Below are positions 36,174 to 47,367 of a stretch of 58,769 nucleotides of DNA, one piece after another. This DNA comes from Paenibacillus antri (GTDB lineage Bacteria > Bacillota > Bacilli > Paenibacillales > YIM-B00363): positions 1 through 58,769 of the forward strand of contig NZ_VCIW01000032.1 in the NCBI RefSeq assembly GCF_005765165.1. The letters are read 5' to 3'. The notes below the pieces were generated by a model that saw only the letters and a program-made list of their open reading frames with translations, was not told the origin of the DNA and did not search any database. The position numbers and the translations under genes were made by a program. Numbering within the stretch: the stretch's first letter is position 1; each line of letters opens with the position of its first letter.

Positions 36174-36899
36174 TTGAAGCAAATCATCGTGATTACCGAC
36201 GGGAATTCGAATGAGGGGATCAGTCCGATTACCGCGGCGGCGGAGGCGTACGCAAGGGGCGTCGTCGTCAACGTGATCGGCGTCGTCGACCGGGAAGCGG
36301 CGGGCATGCGCGGGGAACGGGAAATCGAGGCCGTCGCCAAAGCGGGCGGAGGCTTACATAGAATCGTATCGCCGACGAAGCTGGCGTATACGATGCAGAT
36401 GATGACGCGGCATACGGTCGTGGCGACGATCCAACAGGTCGTCAACGAAGAGCTGCGTTCGATTTTCAAGAACGAGACGGCGTCGCTGGAGACGCTCCCG
36501 CCGGAGAAGCGAGCGGAGGTCGTCCGATCGGTGGACGAATGGACGGAGACGGCGCCGCTGCAGGTCGCGCTGCTGATCGACGCGAGCGCGAGCATGAAGC
36601 ATAAATTCGATGCAGTGCGAGAAGCGGCCTACGACTTGATGCTCAGTATGCAGGCGCGAGCGGGCAAAAGCGAACTCGCCGTGTTACATTTCCCTGGAAA
36701 TAACGCGAATGCTGTCGAAATCGACGTCGGGTGGACGTGCGAGCTTGCAAAACTAGAAAAGATTCTATATAAATTAAACGTAAAAGGGACGACACCCACC
36801 GGGCCCGCGATCTTGGACGCGCTAGCCTTGTTCGGCGGCGTCGGGCGGCCTTCGCCGCGCCGCGCCGCGGACGCCGCTTGGGGGGATTACGTTGTCTGA
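36174..36899 (+). CDS. yabS: VWA-domain protein YabS
   Basis: 241 residues. It has an N-terminal nucleotide-fold-like segment (KQIIVITDGNSNEGISP, VVNVIGVVDREAAG) and a C-terminal von Willebrand A-type region with the metal-site motif LLIDASASMKHK (DxSxS) and TTPTGPAI. The function is unknown; in B. subtilis yabS lies between spoIIE and yabT and is linked to sporulation. The start is TTG at 36174, following AAGGGGAGCG, which is also one arm of the long hairpin. Its end overlaps the yabT start by eight bases. Confidence 0.87.
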   Translation: MKQIIVITDGNSNEGISPITAAAEAYARGVVVNVIGVVDREAAGMRGEREIEAVAKAGGGLHRIVSPTKLAYTMQMMTRHTVVATIQQVVNEELRSIFKNETASLETLPPEKRAEVVRSVDEWTETAPLQVALLIDASASMKHKFDAVREAAYDLMLSMQARAGKSELAVLHFPGNNANAVEIDVGWTCELAKLEKILYKLNVKGTTPTGPAILDALALFGGVGRPSPRRAADAAWGDYVV

Positions 36900-37812
36900 C
36901 GCGACTTCCGGAACGATTCGGCTCCGCGCGGGAGACCGCGTGGCGTCGAAATGGAGCGGACAATCGATTCTCGTGGAGCGGTTTCTCGGGGAAGGTGCCA
37001 ACGGGAGCGTCTATTTGGCGCGTCTCCCGGACGGCCCTTCCCATTGCGCTTTGAAAATCGGAAACGACGTTTATGCACTGCAATCGGAGATCAACGCCCT
37101 GAAATCGGTCGGCGGCGACGCTCCGCGGCTGCTGCTGGCGGACGACGGCACGTGCCGGGGAGTCTCGTTCCCGTTCTACGTCATGTCGTTCGTGCCCGGG
37201 AAGCCGCTCGGCGAGACAACGTTCGGCGCGGACGCCGGCGCGTTGACAACGTTCGGCGCCGACCTGCTCGGGCAGCTTCGCGAGCTGCATGCCGCAGGCT
37301 GGGCGTTCGGCGACGTGAAGCCCGATAACGTGATGATCGGCCGCCAGGGCGAGGTGCGTCTCGTCGATTACGGCGGGGCGACGCGGTTCGGATCGTCGGT
37401 GAAGCAGTTCACGGAGCTATACGATCGAGGATACTGGAAGCTCGGGGGACGAAGGGCGGAGGCGGCGTACGATTTGTTCGCGTTCGCCGTCGTCATGCTC
37501 GAGGCGGCGGGGCTCGGGCGCCGCGTGCGCGCGATCGCGGGGACGAGCCGCCGGGACAAGGCGAAGGAGCTCGTCGCGCTCGTCGACGAAAGCCCGCTGC
37601 TCGCCGCGGAGGCGAACGTGCTGAAGCGGCTGCTGCGCGGAGAGTGCGGCGACACCGAGCAGGCGCTCGGCGCTTGGGCCGCCGCCGCCGCGAAGCCGCC
37701 GCCGCGGCACGCGCCGGCGGCCGGAGAACGATGGCCGGCGTATTGGTTCGCCGGAGCGGCGGCCGCGTTCGCGGGGGCCGTCTGGTGGATGAGCGGCAAC
37801 GGGCTGTCATAA
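36892..37812 (+). CDS. yabT: Hanks-type Ser/Thr protein kinase YabT
   Basis: 306 residues. Kinase motifs: glycine loop LGEGANGSVYLAR (about 34-46), the ATP-binding Lys in CALKIG (about 58), the catalytic loop FGDVKPDNVMI (Asp about 142; the usual HRD is reduced to FGD), and DYG in place of DFG (about 159). A single C-terminal membrane helix (YWFAGAAAAFAGAVWW) anchors it, with no extracellular sensor domain. B. subtilis YabT is activated by DNA at the forespore septum and phosphorylates RecA and AbrB, both relevant here since abrB is in the window. The TTG start follows GGGGGGAT and overlaps yabS. Confidence 0.9.
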   Translation: MSDATSGTIRLRAGDRVASKWSGQSILVERFLGEGANGSVYLARLPDGPSHCALKIGNDVYALQSEINALKSVGGDAPRLLLADDGTCRGVSFPFYVMSFVPGKPLGETTFGADAGALTTFGADLLGQLRELHAAGWAFGDVKPDNVMIGRQGEVRLVDYGGATRFGSSVKQFTELYDRGYWKLGGRRAEAAYDLFAFAVVMLEAAGLGRRVRAIAGTSRRDKAKELVALVDESPLLAAEANVLKRLLRGECGDTEQALGAWAAAAAKPPPRHAPAAGERWPAYWFAGAAAAFAGAVWWMSGNGLS

Positions 37813-37838
37813 TTTTCGAAAGCGGGGCGGTAGGGCGA

Positions 37839-39281
37839 ATGCTGACGGACGGGTTGACGCGGCGGGTGGAGCGGACGATTCGGGAGCGCTCCTTGTTCGC
37901 GCATGGCGAGCGGATCGTCGTCGGCGTGTCCGGCGGCGCGGATTCCGTCGCGCTCCTGCACGTGTTGTGCGCGCTGCGCGAGCGGTACGACTATCGCGTC
38001 GCGGCCGCGCACGTCAATCATGGCTTGCGCGGCGACGAATCCGACGCGGAGGAGGCATACGTTCGGGCGCTGTGCGAACGGCTCGGGACGCCGTGCTTCG
38101 CGACGCGCGTGGATGTTTCCGGCGCGCTGGCGGCGCACGGCAACAACTTGCAGTCGGCCGCCCGGGCGCTGCGGTTCGAAGCGTTCCGCGCCGCGACCGA
38201 AGCCTGGGAGGCGGGGGCGACAGCGCTCGGGCATCACGCGGACGATCAGGCGGAGACGGTGCTGATGCGACTGCTTCGCGGCGCGGGGGCCGGCGGCCTC
38301 GGCGGCATTCGGTTCGTCGCCGAGGTGAACGGGTTGAAACTTGTAAGGCCGCTCCTCCGTAATAAGAAGACCGAGCTTGAAGCGTACTGCGAACGACACG
38401 GTCTGGCGCCTCGATTCGATTCGAGCAACGCGAAGCGGACGTACTTCCGCAACGCGATTCGGTTAGATTTGCTTCCTTATATAATGAAGCTTCGCCCCGG
38501 CGCGGCGGATTCGCTTCGGCGGGCGGCCGAGCTGAGCGCCGACGAAGACGAGCTGCTCGACGCGCTCGCTTCGGAGCGGGTTCGCGAGGCGACGAAGCGG
38601 GAAGGGGGCGCGATCCGGGCCGAGCGAACGGCGTTCCTGGAAGCGCATATCGCTTTACAAAGACGAATGATTAAAATAATATTAAATAGTCTCAAATTGG
38701 ATGAAAACGCCATCGATTTCGCCAAAGTGGAACGGATTCGCGAGGCGATCGCCGCAGACCTGCCCACGACGTCGGAAATCCGGACGAGCGCCGACACGGC
38801 GTTCCGAAGGTCGTACGATGCGTTAGAGTGGGGACCTTATCGGCGCGAGACCCCGAAGCCGTACCGATGCTCGTTCGATCCCGCCGGCGCCGAAGCCGGC
38901 GAAGTGGAGCTCCCCGCCGTCGGAGGATGGATCGAATGGCGGAACGAGGCGGTCGATCGGTTCCGTCCGCCGGAAGCGGCGGATGCCTTCGAGGTTTGGT
39001 TCGACGCGGATCGCGCGCCGACGCCTTGGACGGTCCGGACGCGAGCGCCCGGAGATCGAATGGACGTATTCGGTTTAAACGGGAGCAAATCGGTAAAAGA
39101 TATTTTCGTCGACGGGAAGCTTCCGAAGGATCAGCGAGAAGTCTGGCCCGTCGTGACGGACGCGGACGGGACGCTGCTGTGGGTGCCGGGCTTCCGGCGG
39201 GCCGCGGCCGCGCCGGTTGACGACCGCACGAAACGGGTCGTCGCGATGAGGCTGCGGTTCGAGGGGAACTTTTTCGACTGA
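37839..39281 (+). CDS. tilS: tRNA(Ile)-lysidine synthetase
   Basis: 480 residues. PP-loop ATPase motif [16 protein letters not shown] (about 28-43), [18 protein letters not shown] and [21 protein letters not shown] are typical. The C-terminal TilS domain includes [20 protein letters not shown], then [17 protein letters not shown]. It attaches lysine to C34 of tRNA-Ile(CAU), allowing AUA decoding, and is essential. The ATG at 37839 gives the usual start; the frame is open further upstream into yabT but without family resemblance. hprT follows, as in Bacillus. Confidence 0.95.
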   Translation: MLTDGLTRRVERTIRERSLFAHGERIVVGVSGGADSVALLHVLCALRERYDYRVAAAHVNHGLRGDESDAEEAYVRALCERLGTPCFATRVDVSGALAAHGNNLQSAARALRFEAFRAATEAWEAGATALGHHADDQAETVLMRLLRGAGAGGLGGIRFVAEVNGLKLVRPLLRNKKTELEAYCERHGLAPRFDSSNAKRTYFRNAIRLDLLPYIMKLRPGAADSLRRAAELSADEDELLDALASERVREATKREGGAIRAERTAFLEAHIALQRRMIKIILNSLKLDENAIDFAKVERIREAIAADLPTTSEIRTSADTAFRRSYDALEWGPYRRETPKPYRCSFDPAGAEAGEVELPAVGGWIEWRNEAVDRFRPPEAADAFEVWFDADRAPTPWTVRTRAPGDRMDVFGLNGSKSVKDIFVDGKLPKDQREVWPVVTDADGTLLWVPGFRRAAAAPVDDRTKRVVAMRLRFEGNFFD

Positions 39282-39355
39282 CGAGGGTTATGGTTTTTTT
39301 CGCACTTACATACGATATTTATACTACCATGGTCAACGCCGACGGGAGGACGAAC

Positions 39356-39901
39356 GTGCGCAACGACATTCAAGAAGTGTTATTCACGGAGCAAGAAATT
39401 CAAGAGAAGGTGGCCGAGCTGGGCCGTCAGATCACCGCGGACTACGCGGGGAAAAATCTTCTCATCCTATGCGTTCTGAAGGGCGCGTTCATCTTCGTTT
39501 CCGACTTGGTCAAGAAGATCGACCTAAAGCTCGACATCGACTTCATGGCCGTCTCCTCGTACGGGAACGCGACGAAATCGTCGGGCGTCGTGAAGATCGT
39601 CAAGGATCTGGACGCTCCGGTGGAAGGCCGGGACATCTTGATCGTAGAGGACATCATCGACAGCGGGTTGACGTTGTCTTATTTGATCGACGTTCTGGAG
39701 CGCCGCAACGCGCATTCGGTCAAGGTCGTGACGATGTTCGACAAGCCGCATCGCCGTACCGTCGGCCTGGAGGCCGATTATAAGGGATTCTTGATTCCGG
39801 ACGCGTTCATCGTCGGATACGGCTTGGACTACGCGGAGAAGTACCGGAACCTGCCGTTCGTCGGCGTGCTGAAGCCCGAGGTATACTCCGGACATGCGTA
39901 A
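39356..39901 (+). CDS. hprT: Hypoxanthine phosphoribosyltransferase
   Basis: 181 residues. [39 protein letters not shown], and the PRPP loop [17 protein letters not shown] are all present. It salvages hypoxanthine and guanine with PRPP, the product of prs in this window. GTG at 39356 is chosen because GGGAGGA lies five bases upstream and the product then begins [16 protein letters not shown] as homologues do; ATGs at 39290 and 39329 precede that site. In Bacillus, TilS and HprT also jointly affect ftsH transcription. Confidence 0.95.
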   Translation: MRNDIQEVLFTEQEIQEKVAELGRQITADYAGKNLLILCVLKGAFIFVSDLVKKIDLKLDIDFMAVSSYGNATKSSGVVKIVKDLDAPVEGRDILIVEDIIDSGLTLSYLIDVLERRNAHSVKVVTMFDKPHRRTVGLEADYKGFLIPDAFIVGYGLDYAEKYRNLPFVGVLKPEVYSGHA

Positions 39902-39940
39902 AGTCCGGGCGCGCGCGACCCGCGCGAGGGCCGAGCTTTG

Positions 39941-39970
39941 TTGTGATGCGGGTTTCCGCTATGATACAAT
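39941..39970 (+). promoter_or_regulatory. Probable sigma-A promoter of ftsH
   Basis: TTGTGA (39941-39946), 18-base spacer, TACAAT (39965-39970), about 27 bases before the ftsH start. Confidence 0.5.
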
Positions 39971-39997
39971 ATACTCACGCCTGAGAGGAGGTAGGGA

Positions 39998-41941
<1,944 letters not shown>

Positions 41942-41949
41942 ATGTTGGA

Positions 41950-41980
41950 GGCGCCGCAGGCCAGTAGCGGCGTCTTTTTT
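41950..41980 (+). terminator. Intrinsic terminator after ftsH
   Basis: GGCGCCGC pairs with GCGGCGTC (one wobble) across AGGCCAGTA, followed by six T. Confidence 0.85.
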
Positions 41981-42139
41981 GCGTCGTTCCGGGCTTTTTC
42001 CGTAATTGACACCTCCTGAAAGATTCTGTATTCTTCATATAATCGTACTTTTTTTCACAAACTACTCATATATGTGCACGGGGACCGGACCGCGGCTTCG
42101 CGGGATGGATTCGAACCAGGCGGAGAAGGAGTGGGTCGA

Positions 42140-43093
42140 ATGGGCGCGCCTACCATGGAGGCTTTAGCGCTGGAGCGCAAACAAGAGCAAAACCGCGAGC
42201 TTCGCGAGCGGCTAGCGCAATTAAAGAAAGAACGGAATGCCATCATTCTCGCTCATTATTATCAGCGCGACGAAATTCAAGAGGTCGCCGATTTCCGCGG
42301 CGATTCGTTCCTGCTCGCTCAGAAGGCGGCGGAGACGGACGCGGACACGATCGTGTTCTGCGGCGTTCACTTCATGGGCGAGAGCGCCAAGATTCTCGCG
42401 CCGAACAAGACCGTGATCATTCCGGACGAACGGGCGGGCTGCCCGATGGCGGACATGGTGAACGTGGAAGGGCTCCGGGAGCTGAAGCGCAAGCACCCGA
42501 ACGCGAAGGTCGTTACGTATATTAACTCCTCCGCGGAAATCAAGGCCGAAACCGATATCGTCTGCACGTCCGCGAACGCGGTGAAGGTCATTCAATCGGT
42601 CGACTCGGACGAGATCATCTGGGTGCCGGATAAGAACCTCGGCGATTACGTGTCCAAGTTTACCGATAAGAAGATGATCATCTGGGAAGGGTATTGCAAC
42701 ACGCACGACATGTTGACGGTCAAGGACGTCGTCGAGATGCGGCAGCAATACCCGAACGCCTTGTTCGTCGTCCATCCGGAATGCCGTCCGGAGGTCGTCA
42801 AGCTGGCGGACTTCGTCGGCAGCACGACGGCGATCATCGACTACTGCAAGAAGTCGGACCACCAAGAGTTCATCGTCGGCACGGAGGACGGGACGGGATA
42901 TCAGCTTCGTAAGGACAGCCCGAACAAGACGTTCCATTTCGCCTCGAAATATTTGGTGTGCCCGAACATGAAGGTCAACAACTTGAAGAAGCTCGTACGC
43001 TGTCTGGAGACGATGCAGCCGGAAATTCACGTGCCGGAAGACGTCGCCGAGCGGGCGAGACTATCGCTCGAACGCATGCTGCAAGTGAAGTAA
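42140..43093 (+). CDS. nadA: Quinolinate synthase A
   Basis: 317 residues. The three expected Cys ligands of the 4Fe-4S cluster lie in FCGVHFMGESAKIL, AGCPMADMV/CTSANAV and LVCPNMK blocks; NAIILAHYYQRDEIQ is the typical start of the fold. It condenses iminoaspartate with DHAP to quinolinate. ATG at 42140 follows GAAGGAGTGGG; an in-frame ATG at 42074 would add 22 residues without family resemblance. It heads nadA-nadB-nadC, inserted between ftsH and coaX; B. subtilis has its nad genes elsewhere in the order nadB-nadC-nadA. Confidence 0.94.
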   Translation: MGAPTMEALALERKQEQNRELRERLAQLKKERNAIILAHYYQRDEIQEVADFRGDSFLLAQKAAETDADTIVFCGVHFMGESAKILAPNKTVIIPDERAGCPMADMVNVEGLRELKRKHPNAKVVTYINSSAEIKAETDIVCTSANAVKVIQSVDSDEIIWVPDKNLGDYVSKFTDKKMIIWEGYCNTHDMLTVKDVVEMRQQYPNALFVVHPECRPEVVKLADFVGSTTAIIDYCKKSDHQEFIVGTEDGTGYQLRKDSPNKTFHFASKYLVCPNMKVNNLKKLVRCLETMQPEIHVPEDVAERARLSLERMLQVK

Positions 43094-43162
43094 CATGCCG
43101 CGTACCGGGCGGACGGGACCGGTTGCCCTCCGCCCGGCAGCGTAGGAAGGCAGGAGTACCTC

Positions 43163-44788
43163 ATGATTCCTAGAACGCTAATCGATATAGATATCGCGGC
43201 CTTGCCCCGAGTCGAGACGGACGTCATCGTCATCGGCTCGGGGATTGCCGGTTTATACACCGCTTTGAAAGCGGCGGACGCGGGGCAGCGCGTCATGATG
43301 ATCGCGAAGAAATCGCTGCTCGAGAGCAATACGCGGTACGCGCAGGGCGGCATTGCGGCCGTCATTTCGGACGAGGATTCGCCCCTGTACCATCGACAGG
43401 ATACGCTCATCGCCGGCGCAGGTCTCTGCACGGCGACCGCGGTCGACGTGCTCGTGCACGAAGGGCCGGACGGCGTGCAGGAGTTGATCCGATTCGGTAC
43501 GCAGTTCGACCGCGAGGACGGCGGAGAATATGCGCTGACGATGGAGGGCGCGCACAGCCAGCGCCGCATTCTGCACGCGCAGGGCGACGCGACGGGCGCG
43601 GAGATCGTCCGCGCGCTCGCGGCCGAGACGCGGCGGAACGAGCGGATCGAGGTGTGGGACGACCACTTCTGTCTGGATCTGGTCACGGATCAGGGCGAAT
43701 GCTGCGGCGTCGTCGTCGAGCGCCCGTTCGGCGGCGAGCGGGTGTTCGTTATGGCTAAGGCGACGGTGCTGTGCACCGGAGGGGCCGGGCAGCTGTATCG
43801 TTACACGACGAATCCGGAGATCGCCACCGGCGACGGCATCGCCATGGCGTTCCGCGCCGGCGCGTACGTGCAGGACGTCGAGTTCGTGCAGTTTCACCCG
43901 ACCGCGTTGACGTATCCGGGAGCGCCTCGGTTTCTGATTTCCGAAGCGGTTCGGGGCGAGGGAGCCGTGCTGCGAAACATCCGCGGCGAGCGGTTCATGG
44001 AGCGCTATCACCCGCAGCTCGAGCTTGCCCCGCGGGACGTCGTCGCCAGGGCGATCGTCAGCGAGATCGACAAGACGAAGTCGACGTTCGTGTATCTGGA
44101 TTTGACGCACGAATCGCAGGACGTCGTGAAGGCTCGTTTTCCGACGATTTACGAGTTCTGTCTGCGGTACGGGTTGGATCTGTCGAGCGACTGGATCCCC
44201 GTAGCGCCCGCGGCGCATTACATGATGGGCGGCGTGAAGACGGATCTTCATGGCGAGACGAGCGTCCGCCGGCTGTTCGCCTGCGGGGAGGTGTCCTCGA
44301 CGGGCGTCCACGGGGCGAACCGTCTCGCGAGCAACTCGCTGTCGGAGGCGATCGTGTTCGGGCGACGCATCGTCGAGCGCATCCGCGCGCTGCCGCCGTT
44401 AGAACGCGATCCGGAGTTCCATGTCGTGCTCGGTCGGACGGAAGCGTCCACGCAGCCGGTCGTGGAGCGGCGGCTGAAGCTGCAGAAGTTGATGCTGCGG
44501 TACGCCGGTCTCGTCCGGAACGAGAAAGGATTGAAGAAAGGGCTGGAGGAGCTGCGCAAGCAATCGTCGTTGTTCATGACGAAGCTGTCCGGCCGCGAGC
44601 AATTCGAATACGCCAACTTATTGACGTTGGCGCTGTTGACGGTGCTGGCCGCCCTGCGGCGGGAGGAAAGCCGCGGCGCGCATTATCGGGAGGATTTCCC
44701 CGAACGGGACGATATCGTCTGGAAGAAGCATATCGTACACCATCGGGATTTCGGAGTAGCGGAGGAGAGTTTGCAGCATGGCGGTTGA
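43163..44788 (+). CDS. nadB: L-aspartate oxidase
   Basis: 541 residues, flavoprotein. The FAD motif VIVIGSGIAGLYTALKAADA lies at about 20-39. Further markers are ESNTRYAQGGIAAVIS, TGGAGQLYRYTTNP, EFVQFHPTAL, SEAVRGEGA and ASNSLSEAIVFG, plus a C-terminal helical domain. It oxidises L-aspartate to iminoaspartate, which NadA uses directly. It overlaps nadC by eleven bases (nadC starts at 44778), suggesting coupling. Confidence 0.95.
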   Translation: MIPRTLIDIDIAALPRVETDVIVIGSGIAGLYTALKAADAGQRVMMIAKKSLLESNTRYAQGGIAAVISDEDSPLYHRQDTLIAGAGLCTATAVDVLVHEGPDGVQELIRFGTQFDREDGGEYALTMEGAHSQRRILHAQGDATGAEIVRALAAETRRNERIEVWDDHFCLDLVTDQGECCGVVVERPFGGERVFVMAKATVLCTGGAGQLYRYTTNPEIATGDGIAMAFRAGAYVQDVEFVQFHPTALTYPGAPRFLISEAVRGEGAVLRNIRGERFMERYHPQLELAPRDVVARAIVSEIDKTKSTFVYLDLTHESQDVVKARFPTIYEFCLRYGLDLSSDWIPVAPAAHYMMGGVKTDLHGETSVRRLFACGEVSSTGVHGANRLASNSLSEAIVFGRRIVERIRALPPLERDPEFHVVLGRTEASTQPVVERRLKLQKLMLRYAGLVRNEKGLKKGLEELRKQSSLFMTKLSGREQFEYANLLTLALLTVLAALRREESRGAHYREDFPERDDIVWKKHIVHHRDFGVAEESLQHGG

Positions 44789-45665
44789 TTCGATGACGCT
44801 TGATTTGTCGATCGTTCGGGACCAAATCCAAGGGTGGTTGCGCGAGGACGTCGGTCCGGGGGACGTGACGAGCCGGTCGATCTTGCCGGAAGACCATCGA
44901 AGCAAGGCGGTCATCCATGCCAAGGAAGCCGGCGTCGTCGCGGGCTTGCCCGTGGCGGAAGCGGTATTCGCCGAAGTGGATCCGGCGCTCCGCGTCACGC
45001 GGATCGCGACGGAAGGCGCGCCGATCGCGGTCGGCGACGTCCTGCTCGAGCTGGAGGGGAGCACGCTTTCGATTTTGACGGGCGAGCGGCTGGCGCTGAA
45101 CCTGCTGCAGCGGATGTCCGGCATCGCGACGACGACCCGCGCGTACGCGGCCGCGGTCGAAGGCGTGACGCCGGCGCCGCGCATCGTCGATACGCGGAAG
45201 ACGACGCCGGGCTTGCGGCTGCTCGAGAAGTATGCGGTGCGCGTCGGCGGCGGGTATAACCACCGGTTCGGCCTGTTCGACGCCGTTCTATTGAAGGATA
45301 ATCACATCAAGGCCGCAGGCGGCGTGAAAGAAGCGGTCGCGCGCTCTCGGGCGGCCGTCCCGCATACGATGCGGGTCGAGGTCGAGGTGGAGACGATGGA
45401 CCAGGTGGAGGAAGCCATCGAGTCGGGCGCGGACATTATTATGCTCGATAATATGGCTCCGGCGTCGATGGCGGAAGCGGTGTCGCGCATTCGCCGCGCC
45501 TCCCCGCGCACGGTCGTCGAGGCGTCGGGCGGCGTAAACCTGACGACCGTACGAACGATCGCGGAAACCGGCGTAGACGTCATCTCCGTCGGCGGCCTGA
45601 CCCACTCGGCGAAATCGCTGGACATCTCGCTCGACTTGGGCGGGAAGAAAGGCGCCCGCGCATGA
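44778..45665 (+). CDS. nadC: Nicotinate-nucleotide pyrophosphorylase (quinolinate phosphoribosyltransferase)
   Basis: 295 residues. It has the signature [55 protein letters not shown] and [12 protein letters not shown], and the C-terminal barrel with MLDNMAP and [17 protein letters not shown]. It converts quinolinate and PRPP to nicotinate mononucleotide, the end of the NadA-NadB-NadC route. It overlaps both nadB and coaX, so four cofactor genes form one tight operon. Confidence 0.96.
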   Translation: MAVDSMTLDLSIVRDQIQGWLREDVGPGDVTSRSILPEDHRSKAVIHAKEAGVVAGLPVAEAVFAEVDPALRVTRIATEGAPIAVGDVLLELEGSTLSILTGERLALNLLQRMSGIATTTRAYAAAVEGVTPAPRIVDTRKTTPGLRLLEKYAVRVGGGYNHRFGLFDAVLLKDNHIKAAGGVKEAVARSRAAVPHTMRVEVEVETMDQVEEAIESGADIIMLDNMAPASMAEAVSRIRRASPRTVVEASGGVNLTTVRTIAETGVDVISVGGLTHSAKSLDISLDLGGKKGARA

Positions 45666-46432
45666 TTCTCGTCGTCGACGTAGGCAATACGAATATCGTT
45701 CTGGGCTTGTATGAGCGCGAGACCTTGCGGTTCCATTGGCGCGTGGCGACCAACCGGTCGTCCACCGCCGACGAATACGGCATTCTCATCTGCAGCCTGT
45801 TCCAACATGCCGGGGTTCGCGTGGACGATGTGGAGGGCGTCATGATTTCCTCCGTCGTTCCGCCGGTGAACGCCATGCTGGATCACATGTGCCGCAAATA
45901 CGTGCGGCGCGCGCCGGCGTTCGTCGGTCCCGGCATTAAGACGGGCCTTAACATTCGGTACGAAAATCCGAGGGAAGTGGGCGCGGACCGCATCGTGAAC
46001 GCCGTCGCAGGCATTCACAAGTACGGGAGCCCCTTGATCGTCGTCGATTTTGGAACGGCGACCACCTTTTGTTATATTGATGAAAAGGGCGATTACATCG
46101 GCGGCGCCATCGCGCCCGGCATCGGCATCTCGACCGAGGCGCTGTACCAGCGCGCGGCCAAGCTGCCGCGGATCGAGCTGGCGAGGCCGCGCAGCACGGT
46201 CGGCCGCACGACGGTGGCTTCGATGCAATCCGGCATCATCTTTGGCTTCGCGGGTCAGGTCGACGGCATCGTGGAACGCATCCGCGAGGAGTTCGGAACG
46301 CGCCCGCGCGTCGTCGCCACCGGAGGACTTGCGGAGATGATCGCCGGGGAGTCGAAGACGATCGATACGATCGACCCGTTATTAACGTTGGAAGGCTTGC
46401 GTTTGATTTACGAACGCAATCGCGTCAAGTGA
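45662..46432 (+). CDS. coaX: Type III pantothenate kinase
   Basis: 256 residues, ASKHA fold. [20 protein letters not shown] is the phosphate-1 loop, [16 protein letters not shown] and [18 protein letters not shown] carry the catalytic Asp and metal site, and [15 protein letters not shown] and ATGGLAEMI follow. It phosphorylates pantothenate, first step of CoA synthesis; type III enzymes are not feedback inhibited by CoA. The start overlaps the nadC stop by four bases. Confidence 0.95.
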   Translation: MILVVDVGNTNIVLGLYERETLRFHWRVATNRSSTADEYGILICSLFQHAGVRVDDVEGVMISSVVPPVNAMLDHMCRKYVRRAPAFVGPGIKTGLNIRYENPREVGADRIVNAVAGIHKYGSPLIVVDFGTATTFCYIDEKGDYIGGAIAPGIGISTEALYQRAAKLPRIELARPRSTVGRTTVASMQSGIIFGFAGQVDGIVERIREEFGTRPRVVATGGLAEMIAGESKTIDTIDPLLTLEGLRLIYERNRVK

Positions 46433-46472
46433 GGCGCAAGACGCGCTCGAGGGCGGAAGGAGAGAAACGAGC

Positions 46473-47351
46473 TTGAACGATTATTTAGTACGGGCGACCG
46501 GACTGCAGGGGAAGGTTCGCCTGTTCGCCGCGCGAACGACTGACGTCGTGGAAGAAATGCGAAGACGGCATGACTTGTTCCCGACGGCCGCGGCCGCGGT
46601 AGGTCGGACGGCGACGGCGGCCGCGATGATGGGCGCGATGCTGAAAGGCGAAGAGAAGGTGACGATTCAGGTGAAGGGCAACGGCCCGATCGGCCAGATC
46701 GTCGCCGACGCGAACGCGAAGGGCGAAGTGCGCGCATACGCGGACAACCCGCATACGCATCTGCCGAGCAACAGCTTAGGAAAGCTGGACGTCGCCGGCG
46801 CCGTCGGCACGGAAGGGTTCATCTACGTCATTAAGGATTTAGGGCTTCGCGAGCCGTACCGCGGCAGCATTCCGATCGTCTCGGGCGAGCTCGCGGAGGA
46901 CTTCACGTATTATTTCGCCAAGTCGGAGCAGACGCCTTCCGCCGTATCGCTCGGGGTGCTCGTCGATACCGATTACTCCATCAAGACGGCCGGCGGACTT
47001 ATTCTTCAGCTGCTGCCGGGGCTGGAAGAGGACGAGATCGCCGAGCTCGAGAAGCGGCTCGCGGCCATCCCGCCCGTCACCTCGATGCTGGAGCGGGGAC
47101 TGACGCCGGAGGATATGATGCGCGAACTCGTGGACGACATCTCCGCCGTGGAGCGACTGGAGCTGCGGTTCCAATGCTTCTGCTCGCGCGAACGCGTGGA
47201 GAACACGCTGGTGTCGCTCGGCAAGGAGGAGCTGGACGCCATTATCGAGGGGGAAGGCAGCGCCGAGGTGGTATGCCACTTCTGCAACGAAAAATACGGC
47301 TTCGATCGGACGGAGCTGACGACGCTGCGGGAGCGGCTGGACGCAAAATAG
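46473..47351 (+). CDS. hslO: Redox-regulated chaperone Hsp33
   Basis: 292 residues. Begins MNDYLVRATGLQGKVRLFAA; the C-terminal redox zinc switch has CFC and CHFC pairs (CxC at about 236-238, CxxC at about 268-271). Under oxidative stress the four Cys form disulfides, zinc is released and Hsp33 becomes a holdase. The start is TTG at 46473 after GGAGAGAAACG. It lies after coaX and before the foldase gene, as yacC in B. subtilis. Confidence 0.94.
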   Translation: MNDYLVRATGLQGKVRLFAARTTDVVEEMRRRHDLFPTAAAAVGRTATAAAMMGAMLKGEEKVTIQVKGNGPIGQIVADANAKGEVRAYADNPHTHLPSNSLGKLDVAGAVGTEGFIYVIKDLGLREPYRGSIPIVSGELAEDFTYYFAKSEQTPSAVSLGVLVDTDYSIKTAGGLILQLLPGLEEDEIAELEKRLAAIPPVTSMLERGLTPEDMMRELVDDISAVERLELRFQCFCSRERVENTLVSLGKEELDAIIEGEGSAEVVCHFCNEKYGFDRTELTTLRERLDAK

Positions 47352-47367
47352 AATCGGTGGGAGAGCG

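Noticed and set aside
36892-37812. YabT as a pseudokinase because HRD and DFG are altered (FGD, DYG)
   Set aside because: The catalytic Asp, the Lys, the glycine loop and the metal-binding Asp are all present, so activity is still expected.
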